Shown: positions 23,417-30,431 of the stretch, piece by piece
Position numbering within the stretch: the stretch's first letter is position 1
Layout: each line of letters begins with the position of its first letter
Assembly (NCBI GenBank): GCA_046348225.1
Contig: JAXMEQ010000003.1
Coordinates: 124,001-188,000 of the forward strand
Direction of reading: 5' to 3'
Origin: JAXMEQ01 sp046348225
Lineage (GTDB): Bacteria > Pseudomonadota > Gammaproteobacteria > Burkholderiales > Burkholderiaceae_C
Length of the DNA stretch: 64,000 bases
Translations under genes and position numbers: made by a program
The notes under the pieces: generated by a model
The model's database searches: none
The model's input: only the letters and a program-made list of their open reading frames with translations
Told to the model about the DNA's origin: nothing

Positions 23417-25255
23417 TCAGCGCCTGGCGGGGGGCACGTCGGTGCAACTGCCGTGCGCCACCTCGGCCGCCATGCCGATGCTCTCGCCCAGCGTGGGGTG
23501 CGGATGGATGGTTTTGCCAATGTCCAGCGCATCTGCGCCCATCTCGATCGCCAGCGCGATCTCGCCGATCATGTCGCCGGCATGGGTGCCGACGATGCCG
23601 CCGCCCAGGATCTTGCCGTGGCCATGCGCTTCCGGGCTGTCGTCAAACAGCAGCTTGGTGAAGCCTTCGTCGCGGCCATTGGCAATGGCGCGGCCTGATG
23701 CCGTCCAGGGGAAAAGGCCCTTCTTGACCTTGATGCCTTGCGCCTTGGCCTGGTCTTCGGTCAGGCCCACCCAGGCGACCTCTGGGTCGGTGTAGGCGAC
23801 GCTCGGGATGACTCTTGCGTTGAAGGCGGCACTGGCCAGGGCCTTGTCGCCCAGCAACTCGCCGGCCGCCACTTCAGCCGCCACATGCGCCTCATGCACT
23901 GCCTTGTGCGCCAGCATGGGCTGGCCCACGATGTCGCCAATGGCGTGGATGTGGGCCACGTTGGTCCGCATCTGGATGTCCACGTTGATGAAGCCGCGGT
24001 CGGTCACGGCCACGCCGGCCTTGTCTGCCGCCAGTTTCTTGCCGTTGGGCGTGCGGCCCACGGCTTGCAGCACCAGGTCGTACACCTGGGGCTCGGGTAC
24101 GGTGCCGCCCTCTTCCGCCGGCGCAAACGTCACCTCAATGCCCTCGGGCAGCGCGCGCGCACTGACCGTCTTGGTCTTGAGCATGATGTTGTCGAAGCGG
24201 TGGGCGTTCATCTTCTGCCAGACCTTGACCAGGTCGCGGTCGGCGCCCTGCATCAGGCCATCCATCATTTCCACCACGTCCAGCCGGGCGCCGAGCGATG
24301 AATACACGGTGCCCATTTCCAGCCCGATGATGCCGCCGCCCAGAATCAGCATGCGCTTGGGCGCATGGCCCAGCGCCAGTGCGCCCGTGGAGTCCACCAC
24401 GCGCGGGTCGTCCGGCATGAAGGGCAGGCGCACCGCCTGCGAGCCGGCGGCGATGATGCAGCGCTTGAACTTGATCGTTTGTTGCTTGCCGGTCTTCTCC
24501 TGGGCAGTGCCGGCGGTCTCGTCCACCGCCAGGTGGTACGGGTCGAGGAACTGGCCGTAGCCACGCACCACCGTCACCTTGCGCATCTTGGCCATGGCGG
24601 CCAGGCCGCCTGTGAGCTTGCCGACCACCTTGTTCTTGTGGGCCAGCAGCTTCGTGCGGTCCACCTCGGGCGCGGCAAAACTCACGCCCAGATCGGCAAA
24701 GTGCTTCACCTCGTCCATCACGGCCGCCACGTGCAGCAGTGCCTTGGACGGAATGCAGCCCACGTTCAGGCAGACGCCGCCCAGCGTGGCGTAGCGCTCG
24801 ACCAGCACCACCTTGAGGCCCAGGTCTGCCGCGCGGAAGGCGGCGCTGTAGCCACCGGGGCCGCCGCCCAGCACCAGCAGGTCGCATTCCTGGTCGGCGC
24901 CGCCACTGTGGCTGGCCGCCACCGGTGCAGCCGCTACGGGAGGCGCTACAGTTTTTGTAGCGGCTTGCGCAGCATTGACGGGGGCTGCAGCCGGTTTTGG
25001 CTCTGCAACGGCGGCCCCGGCGGCCTCCAGCAGCAGCACCACCGAGCCCTCGGCCACCTTGTCGCCGAGCTTGACTTTCAGTTCCTTGACCACCCCCGCG
25101 GCCGACGACGGGATTTCCATCGACGCCTTGTCCGACTCCACGGTGATCAGGCTCTGCTCGGCCTTGATGGTGTCGCCCGGCTTGACCAGCAGCTCGATCA
25201 CGGTCACTTCGGAAAAATCGCCGATGTCCGGCACCTTGACTTCGATGAGGCTCAT
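23417..25255 (-). CDS. lpdA: Dihydrolipoyl dehydrogenase (E3) with N-terminal lipoyl domain
   Basis: FAD-containing E3 of pyruvate dehydrogenase, 612 residues. A lipoyl domain (1-78) has the lipoylated Lys43 in ESDKASME. A flexible Ala/Pro linker follows (80-122) and includes the peptide ATKTVA, encoded by a copy of the palindromic repeat (24945-24961). The flavoprotein part begins LLVLGGGPGGYSAAF and has the redox disulfide Cys162/Cys167 in GVCLNVGCIPSKAL and the C-terminal HPHPTLGES with the active-site His-Glu. Last gene of the PDH cluster; its ATG overlaps the stop of the Ntn-hydrolase gene by 4 bases. The lipoyl-coding DNA is nearly identical to that of the first aceF lipoyl domain. Confidence 0.96.
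   Translation of the reverse strand: MSLIEVKVPDIGDFSEVTVIELLVKPGDTIKAEQSLITVESDKASMEIPSSAAGVVKELKVKLGDKVAEGSVVLLLEAAGAAVAEPKPAAAPVNAAQAATKTVAPPVAAAPVAASHSGGADQECDLLVLGGGPGGYSAAFRAADLGLKVVLVERYATLGGVCLNVGCIPSKALLHVAAVMDEVKHFADLGVSFAAPEVDRTKLLAHKNKVVGKLTGGLAAMAKMRKVTVVRGYGQFLDPYHLAVDETAGTAQEKTGKQQTIKFKRCIIAAGSQAVRLPFMPDDPRVVDSTGALALGHAPKRMLILGGGIIGLEMGTVYSSLGARLDVVEMMDGLMQGADRDLVKVWQKMNAHRFDNIMLKTKTVSARALPEGIEVTFAPAEEGGTVPEPQVYDLVLQAVGRTPNGKKLAADKAGVAVTDRGFINVDIQMRTNVAHIHAIGDIVGQPMLAHKAVHEAHVAAEVAAGELLGDKALASAAFNARVIPSVAYTDPEVAWVGLTEDQAKAQGIKVKKGLFPWTASGRAIANGRDEGFTKLLFDDSPEAHGHGKILGGGIVGTHAGDMIGEIALAIEMGADALDIGKTIHPHPTLGESIGMAAEVAHGSCTDVPPARR
24944..25000 (+). repeat. Palindromic repeat, copy 2 (in the lpdA linker)
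   Basis: Core GCTACAGTTTTTGTAGC at 24945-24961, flanked by one more complementary pair, and followed by a tail of about 38 bases (GGCTTGCGCAG, then GACGGGGGCTGCAGCCGG). In lpdA it reads Ala-Thr-Lys-Thr-Val-Ala in the interdomain linker. Shares most of its length with copy 3 in aceF. Confidence 0.8.
25083..25167 (-). repeat. Lipoyl-domain DNA repeat (lpdA copy)
   Basis: 85 bases encoding the lipoyl-lysine region match 27341-27425 of aceF with one difference by my alignment. A 34-base part is also present around 27020-27053 in the second aceF lipoyl domain. Such identity, including synonymous sites, suggests recent duplication or gene conversion. Confidence 0.85.
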
Positions 25256-25842
25256 TGGGCACCCCTGAGTTTGATTGTGTACACCTCCACCGGTGCGGCG
25301 GAGTTGCGGTCGAATTCACAGCCGGCGGCCACACCGGCCTCGGCCACTTCACGTGCTGTTTTGGCCCGGCCCCAGGCAGCGTGCATGGCGCCCAGCGCAA
25401 AGCCGCGCCCGGTGCCCACACCCCAGAATTCCTTGAACTCGAAAACTTCCCGGTAGCTGTACAGCCCGAAGATGCCGCCCGCGTTAGCGATCAGCACGCT
25501 GTACTGGCTGGACTCGTAAGGGTCGTTGTCTTCTTCCTTGGTCTGCAGGAAGAAGGTTTCCTTCAACAGCGGGTGCAGGCGGGTGAAGGTGTCGAACACC
25601 TCGTCCTTGCTGTGCAGCCGCAGCTGGTCCTTGGGCAATGCCTGCATGGCCTTGCGCAGCACCGGAAAGTGCGCCACGGTGCCGGCCATGCCGACCCAGG
25701 CCGGGCCGCCCACCGCATCCACCTTGAACAGCTTGCTGTTGGCCTCATACCGGTGGGACAGGCGCGTGTCGCCGAACGTCACCAGCGTGTCTGCGGCGAT
25801 GGCCACCTGCCCCGCCTTTTTCACCACCACAACGGTTGTCAT
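25252..25842 (-). CDS. HslV/proteasome-beta-like Ntn hydrolase in the PDH operon
   Basis: Protein of 196 residues whose start TTVVVVKKAGQVAIAADTLVTFGDT aligns by eye with HslV ([25 protein letters not shown]). After Met removal Thr2 would be the N-terminal nucleophile; Asp18 and Lys37 fit the supporting Asp17 and Lys33 of HslV. WVGMAGTVAHFPVL and WGVGTGRGFALGAMHAAW match the later proteasome-fold strands. No hslU or other unfoldase gene is near. It sits between aceF (6 bases apart) and lpdA (4-base overlap), so it is co-expressed with pyruvate dehydrogenase. Function unknown: it could process a PDH component or be a non-proteolytic Ntn hydrolase. Confidence 0.8.
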   Translation of the reverse strand: MTTVVVVKKAGQVAIAADTLVTFGDTRLSHRYEANSKLFKVDAVGGPAWVGMAGTVAHFPVLRKAMQALPKDQLRLHSKDEVFDTFTRLHPLLKETFFLQTKEEDNDPYESSQYSVLIANAGGIFGLYSYREVFEFKEFWGVGTGRGFALGAMHAAWGRAKTAREVAEAGVAAGCEFDRNSAAPVEVYTIKLRGAQ

Positions 25843-25848
25843 GAGCGG

Positions 25849-27513
25849 TCAGAGGAGAACGCGGCGGAAGTCACCGAGGATCTGGCCCAGGTAAGCGTTG
25901 AAGCGCGCGGCGGCTGCACCGTCGATCACGCGGTGATCCCAGGTCAGGCTCAGCGGCAGCATCAGGCGCGGCACAAACTGCTTGCCGTCCCACACCGGTT
26001 CCATCTGGCTCTTGCACACGCCCAGAATGGCCACCTCGGGCGCGTTGATGATGGGCGTAAAGTAACGCCCGCCAATGCCGCCCAGGCTGCTGATGGTGAA
26101 GCAGGCGCCGCTCATATCGGCCGGGCCCAGCTTGCCATCGCGCGCCTTCTTGGCCAGTTCGCCCATCTCCTGACTGATCTGCAGCACGCCTTTCTTGTCC
26201 GCGTCCTTGATCACCGGCACCACCAGCCCGTTGGGCGTGTCAGCCGCAAAGCCGATGTGGAAGTACTGCTTGTAGATCAGCGCGTCACCGTCCAGGCTGC
26301 TGTTGAACTCGGGGAATTTCTTGAGCGCGGCCACGCAAGCCTTGATCAGGAAGGCCAGCATCGTGACCTTGATGCCCGACTTCTCGTTTTCCTTGTTGGT
26401 GGCCACTCGGAAGGCTTCCAGATCCGTGATGTCCGCGTCATCGTGGTTGGTGACGGCCGGGATCATGATGGCGTTGCGCAGCAGATTGGCGCCACTGATC
26501 TTCTTGATGCGACCCAGTTCCTTGCGCTCGATCGGCCCGAACTTGGCAAAGTCCACCTTCGGCCAGGGAATCAGGCCCAAGCCGGCTCCATCCCCACCGC
26601 CCGCCGCGGGTGCCTTGGCAGCAATCGCTTTGGTCTGCGCGGCACCCGCCATCACGGCCCGCGTGAAGTTCTGAACGTCGTCCTGCGTGATGCGGCCCTT
26701 GGGGCCCGAGCCCTTGACCTCGTCCAGCGGCACGCCCAGCTCGCGCGCAAACTTGCGCACCGAGGGCGACGCATGGGGCAGCCCGGCGGGTGGGCTGCCC
26801 GGCTGGTGGGCCGGTGCAGCCACCGCAGGCAATGACGCAGGCGCTGCCACCGCCGCTGCAGCCGGCGCAGGCGCCGGTGCGGCCACGGGCGCAGGCGTAG
26901 CAGGCGCCGCCACCACCGCAGGGGCGGCGGCTGCACCCTCCAGGATGGCCACCAGGTCACCGATATTGACCTTGTCACCCACCTTGACCTTCATTTCCTT
27001 GAGCACGCCCGCCGCAGACGACGGGATTTCCATCGACGCCTTGTCCGACTCGACGGTAATCAGGCTCTGCTCGACCTTGATCGCATCGCCGGGCTTGACC
27101 AGCACTTCAATGACAGCCACGTCCTTGAAGTCGCCAATGTCGGGCACGCGCACTTCCACCGGCCCCACTGCCGCTGCCACGGGCGTTGCAGTTGCTACAG
27201 TTTTTGTAGCAGCTTGCGCAGGTGCGACGGGGGCTACAGCCGCTTTTGCCTCGGGCGCAGGCGCAGACGCGCTGCCGGCAGCCTCCAGCACCAGCACCAC
27301 CGAGCCTTGCTTGACCTTGTCGCCCAGCTGGACCCGGAGCTCCTTGACCACCCCCGCGGCCGACGACGGGATTTCCATCGACGCCTTGTCCGACTCCACG
27401 GTGATCAGGCTTTGCTCGGCCTTGACCGTATCGCCCGGTTTGACCAGCAGCTCAATGACTGCCACTTCATCAAAGTCACCGATGTCCGGGACCTGCACTT
27501 CAATCGTTGCCAT
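25849..27513 (-). CDS. aceF: Dihydrolipoyllysine acetyltransferase (PDH E2)
   Basis: Core of pyruvate dehydrogenase, 554 residues. Two lipoyl domains (about 1-78 and 118-195) with Lys43 and Lys158, each in ESDKASMEIPSSAAG; Ala/Pro-rich linkers, the first containing ATKTVA encoded by repeat copy 3; a peripheral-subunit-binding domain (ASPSVRKFARELGVPLDEVKGSGPKGRITQDDV, about 250-285, quoted only as landmark positions); and the catalytic acetyltransferase domain ending TWDHRVIDGAAAARF with the active His and Asp. Follows aceE by 20 bases. Two lipoyl domains instead of one or three is within the range for Gram-negative E2. Confidence 0.96.
   Translation of the reverse strand: MATIEVQVPDIGDFDEVAVIELLVKPGDTVKAEQSLITVESDKASMEIPSSAAGVVKELRVQLGDKVKQGSVVLVLEAAGSASAPAPEAKAAVAPVAPAQAATKTVATATPVAAAVGPVEVRVPDIGDFKDVAVIEVLVKPGDAIKVEQSLITVESDKASMEIPSSAAGVLKEMKVKVGDKVNIGDLVAILEGAAAAPAVVAAPATPAPVAAPAPAPAAAAVAAPASLPAVAAPAHQPGSPPAGLPHASPSVRKFARELGVPLDEVKGSGPKGRITQDDVQNFTRAVMAGAAQTKAIAAKAPAAGGGDGAGLGLIPWPKVDFAKFGPIERKELGRIKKISGANLLRNAIMIPAVTNHDDADITDLEAFRVATNKENEKSGIKVTMLAFLIKACVAALKKFPEFNSSLDGDALIYKQYFHIGFAADTPNGLVVPVIKDADKKGVLQISQEMGELAKKARDGKLGPADMSGACFTISSLGGIGGRYFTPIINAPEVAILGVCKSQMEPVWDGKQFVPRLMLPLSLTWDHRVIDGAAAARFNAYLGQILGDFRRVLL
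27193..27249 (+). repeat. Palindromic repeat, copy 3 (in the aceF linker)
   Basis: Core GCTACAGTTTTTGTAGC at 27194-27210, identical to copy 2, with one further complementary pair outside and a similar tail (AGCTTGCGCAG, then GACGGGGGCTACAGCCGC). It encodes Ala-Thr-Lys-Thr-Val-Ala after the first lipoyl domain. Because the lipoyl DNA upstream is duplicated as well, copies 2 and 3 may descend from a single insertion. Confidence 0.8.
27341..27425 (-). repeat. Lipoyl-domain DNA repeat (aceF first domain)
   Basis: Counterpart of 25083-25167 in lpdA, differing at one base in 85 by eye. It covers the codons around the lipoylated lysine. Confidence 0.85.
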
Positions 27514-27533
27514 GTTGTGTTGTCTCCGGATGT

Positions 27534-30254
27534 TCAGGCGTACAGCGGGTTGATCTTGTCAGCCTTGATGCCGTACTTCTGGATGGCCTCCGCCACCTTG
27601 GCGACTGGCACCGTACCCTCCTCGCTCAGCGCCTTGAGCGCCGCCACCACGATGTAGTGGCGGTTGACTTCAAAGTGCTCGCGCAGCTTGCTGCGGAAGT
27701 CGCTGCGGCCAAAACCATCCGTGCCCAGCACCTTGTAGGTCCGGCCCTTGGGAATGAACGGGCGGATCTGCTCGGCGTAGGCCTTCATGTAGTCGGTGGC
27801 AGCAATCACCGGGCCGTTGTGCTTGTCCAGCTGCTGGGCCACAAACGGTACCTGCGGCTTGTCGGTGGGGTGCAGCAGGTTCCAGCGCTCGGCGGCCTGG
27901 CCGTCGCGGCCCAGCTCGTTGAAGCTCGGGCAGCTCCACACGTCCGCTGACACGCCCCAGTCCTTTTCCAGCAGCTCCTGCGCAAACAGGCTTTCGCGCA
28001 GGATGGTGCCGCTGCCCAGCAGCTGCACACGCGGCGTCGCCTTCGCGCCCGCCTTGCACAGGTACATGCCCTTGATGATCTGCTCTTCGGTGCCTGGCGT
28101 CAGGCCGGGCATGGCGTAGTTCTCGTTCAGCAGCGTGAGGTAGTAGAAGACGTTGTCCTGCTTTTCCACCATGCGCTTGAGGCCGTGGTGCAGGATCACC
28201 GCCACCTCGTGGGCAAAGGTCGGGTCGTAGCTGACACAGTTGGGAATGGTTCCCGCCAGGATGTGGCTGTGGCCGTCTTCGTGCTGCAGGCCCTCGCCGT
28301 TCAGCGTGGTCCGCCCGGAGGTGCCGCCCAGCAGGAAGCCGCGCGCCTGCATGTCGCCCGCCGCCCAGGCCAGGTCGCCGATGCGCTGGAAGCCGAACAT
28401 CGAGTAGTACACATAGAACGGCACCATGATGCGGTTGCTGGTGCTGTAGCTGGTGGCCGCCGCGATCCAGCTGCTCATGCCGCCAGCTTCGTTGATGCCC
28501 TCCTGCAGGATCTGCCCGGCCTTGTCCTCGCGGTAGTACATCACCTGGTCTTTGTCGACCGGGGTGTACTGCTGGCCGGCCGGGTTGTAGATGCCGACCT
28601 GACGGAACAGGCCTTCCATGCCGAAAGTGCGCGCTTCGTCCACCAGGATGGGCACCACGCGCGGGCCCAGCGCCTGGTCACGCAGCAGCTGCGTGAGAAA
28701 GCGCACATAGGCCTGGGTGGTGGAGATTTCGCGGCCCTCGGCCGTCGGCTCTAGCACGGCCTTGAAGGTTTCCAGCGACGGCACGGTGAAGCTCTCGTCG
28801 GCCTTGGTACGCCGGTGCGGCAGGTAGCCGCCCAGCGCCTTGCGGCGCGCGTGCAGGTACTGCATCTCGGGCGTGTCGTCCGCCGGCTTGTAGAACGGCA
28901 GTTTGGGCAGTTCGCTGTCGGGAATCGGGATGTTGAACCGGTCGCGGAAGGCCTTGATGTCCTCGTCGGTGAGCTTCTTGGTCTGGTGCACGGTGTTCTT
29001 GCCCTCACCGATCTTGCCCATGCCGAAGCCCTTGACCGTCTTGACCAGCAGCACCGTGGGCTGACCCTTGTGGTTCACCGCCTTGTCGAAGGCCGCGTAC
29101 ACTTTTTGCGGGTCATGGCCACCGCGTCGCAGGTTCCAGATGTCGTCATCGCTCATGTGGGCCACCATCTCCAGCGTTCGCGGGTCGCGGCCGAAGAAGT
29201 GCTTGCGCACGTAGGCGCCGTCATTGGCCTTGAAGGCCTGGTAGTCGCCGTCGTTGGTCTCCATCATGATCTTGCGCAGCGCGCCGTCCTTGTCGCGCGC
29301 CAGCAGCGGGTCCCAGTTGCTGCCCCACAGCAGCTTGATCACATTCCAGCCGGAGCCGCGGAACTCGCCTTCCAGTTCCTGGATGATCTTGCCGTTGCCG
29401 CGCACCGGACCGTCCAGGCGCTGCAGGTTGCAGTTGATCACGAACACCAGGTTGTCCAGGTTCTCGCGGGCGGCCAGGCCGATCGCGCCCAGGCTTTCCA
29501 CCTCGTCCATTTCGCCGTCACCGCAGAACACCCAGACCTTGCGGTTCTCGGTGTTGGCGATGCCGCGGGCATGCAGGTACTTCAAGAACCGCGCCTGGTA
29601 AATCGCCATCAGCGGGCCCAGGCCCATCGACACGGTGGGGAACTGCCAGAACTCGGGCATCAGCTTGGGGTGCGGGTAGCTCGACAGGCCCTTGCCATCC
29701 ACTTCCTGGCGGAAGTTGAGGAGTTGCTCCTCGGTCAGCCGGCCTTCCAGGTAGGCCCGCGCATAGACGCCGGGCGACACGTGGCCCTGGATGTAGATGC
29801 AGTCGCCGCCGTGGTTTTCGCTCTCGGCGTGCCAGAAGTGGTTGAAGCCGGCGCCAAACAAGTTGGCCAGCGAGGCGAACGAGCCGATATGGCCGCCCAG
29901 ATCCCCCCCGTCGGCCGGATTGTGTCGGTTGGCCTTGACCACCATGGCCATCGCATTCCAGCGCATGTAGGCGCGCAGGCGTTCCTCGATTTCCAGGTTG
30001 CCGGGGCAATGCGCCTCGTCCTGCGGCTCGATGGTGTTGACATAGCCGGTGGTGGCCGAAAACGGCATGTCGATGCCTTCCTGGCGGGCCTGCTCGAGCA
30101 GCTGCTCCAGCAGGAAGTGCGCGCGTTCGCGGCCTTCGGCATTGGTCGGGCTGCTGGCAATCACAGCCGACAGCGCGTCGATCCATTCACGGGTTTCCTG
30201 GGAATCCGGGTCGTTCGCGGCCGAACCGAACAATTTGTCGGGCTGTGCTGACAT
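27534..30254 (-). CDS. aceE: Pyruvate dehydrogenase E1 component (homodimeric type)
   Basis: Thiamine-diphosphate-dependent decarboxylase of 906 residues that starts oxidative decarboxylation of pyruvate to acetyl-CoA. Landmarks: TREWIDALSAVIAS at the N-terminus, GHIGSFASLANLFGAGFNHFW, the ThDP motif beginning GDGEMDEVESLGAI and ending NLQRLDGPVRG, and GFGMGKIGEGKNTVHQTKKL. Length and motifs are those of E. coli-type AceE. First gene of the aceE-aceF-Ntn hydrolase-lpdA cluster; transcribed divergently from the PAS kinase at 30424 across a 169-base AT-rich spacer with a palindrome. Confidence 0.97.
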   Translation of the reverse strand: MSAQPDKLFGSAANDPDSQETREWIDALSAVIASSPTNAEGRERAHFLLEQLLEQARQEGIDMPFSATTGYVNTIEPQDEAHCPGNLEIEERLRAYMRWNAMAMVVKANRHNPADGGDLGGHIGSFASLANLFGAGFNHFWHAESENHGGDCIYIQGHVSPGVYARAYLEGRLTEEQLLNFRQEVDGKGLSSYPHPKLMPEFWQFPTVSMGLGPLMAIYQARFLKYLHARGIANTENRKVWVFCGDGEMDEVESLGAIGLAARENLDNLVFVINCNLQRLDGPVRGNGKIIQELEGEFRGSGWNVIKLLWGSNWDPLLARDKDGALRKIMMETNDGDYQAFKANDGAYVRKHFFGRDPRTLEMVAHMSDDDIWNLRRGGHDPQKVYAAFDKAVNHKGQPTVLLVKTVKGFGMGKIGEGKNTVHQTKKLTDEDIKAFRDRFNIPIPDSELPKLPFYKPADDTPEMQYLHARRKALGGYLPHRRTKADESFTVPSLETFKAVLEPTAEGREISTTQAYVRFLTQLLRDQALGPRVVPILVDEARTFGMEGLFRQVGIYNPAGQQYTPVDKDQVMYYREDKAGQILQEGINEAGGMSSWIAAATSYSTSNRIMVPFYVYYSMFGFQRIGDLAWAAGDMQARGFLLGGTSGRTTLNGEGLQHEDGHSHILAGTIPNCVSYDPTFAHEVAVILHHGLKRMVEKQDNVFYYLTLLNENYAMPGLTPGTEEQIIKGMYLCKAGAKATPRVQLLGSGTILRESLFAQELLEKDWGVSADVWSCPSFNELGRDGQAAERWNLLHPTDKPQVPFVAQQLDKHNGPVIAATDYMKAYAEQIRPFIPKGRTYKVLGTDGFGRSDFRSKLREHFEVNRHYIVVAALKALSEEGTVPVAKVAEAIQKYGIKADKINPLYA

Positions 30255-30316
30255 GTTTGTCTCCTGATGTCGATGACGTAATTTAGTACCGTGACCCTAA
30301 GTCTCTCACAATTTCT

Positions 30317-30329
30317 TTTGAATTTCAAA
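30317..30329. promoter_or_regulatory. Palindrome in the aceE/sensor-kinase divergent promoter region
   Basis: Perfect palindrome TTTGAA-T-TTCAAA in an AT-rich stretch (30270-30365) that contrasts with the surrounding GC-rich DNA. It is 63 bases upstream of the aceE start. The AT-rich segment is the only space for both divergent promoters. The binding protein is unknown; PdhR-type operators differ (they read TTGGT and ACCAA). Confidence 0.5.
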
Positions 30330-30411
30330 TAGCGACTATTGATTTCATAATGCGAATTAAAGGTGATGCAGACCCGCAATTGCAAACGCCGTAGGCGGGT
30401 CAACCCCCTAC

Positions 30412-30431
30412 ACTTGCGAAGCGATGCAAGT
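30412..30431. promoter_or_regulatory. Sox-operator-like inverted repeat across the sensor kinase start codon
   Basis: ACTTGC (30412-30417), 8-base spacer, GCAAGT (30426-30431). The inner six bases of both arms and the spacer length equal those of the palindrome at 1987-2016. It spans the ATG at 30424, so binding there or an RNA hairpin could limit expression. Confidence 0.45.
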
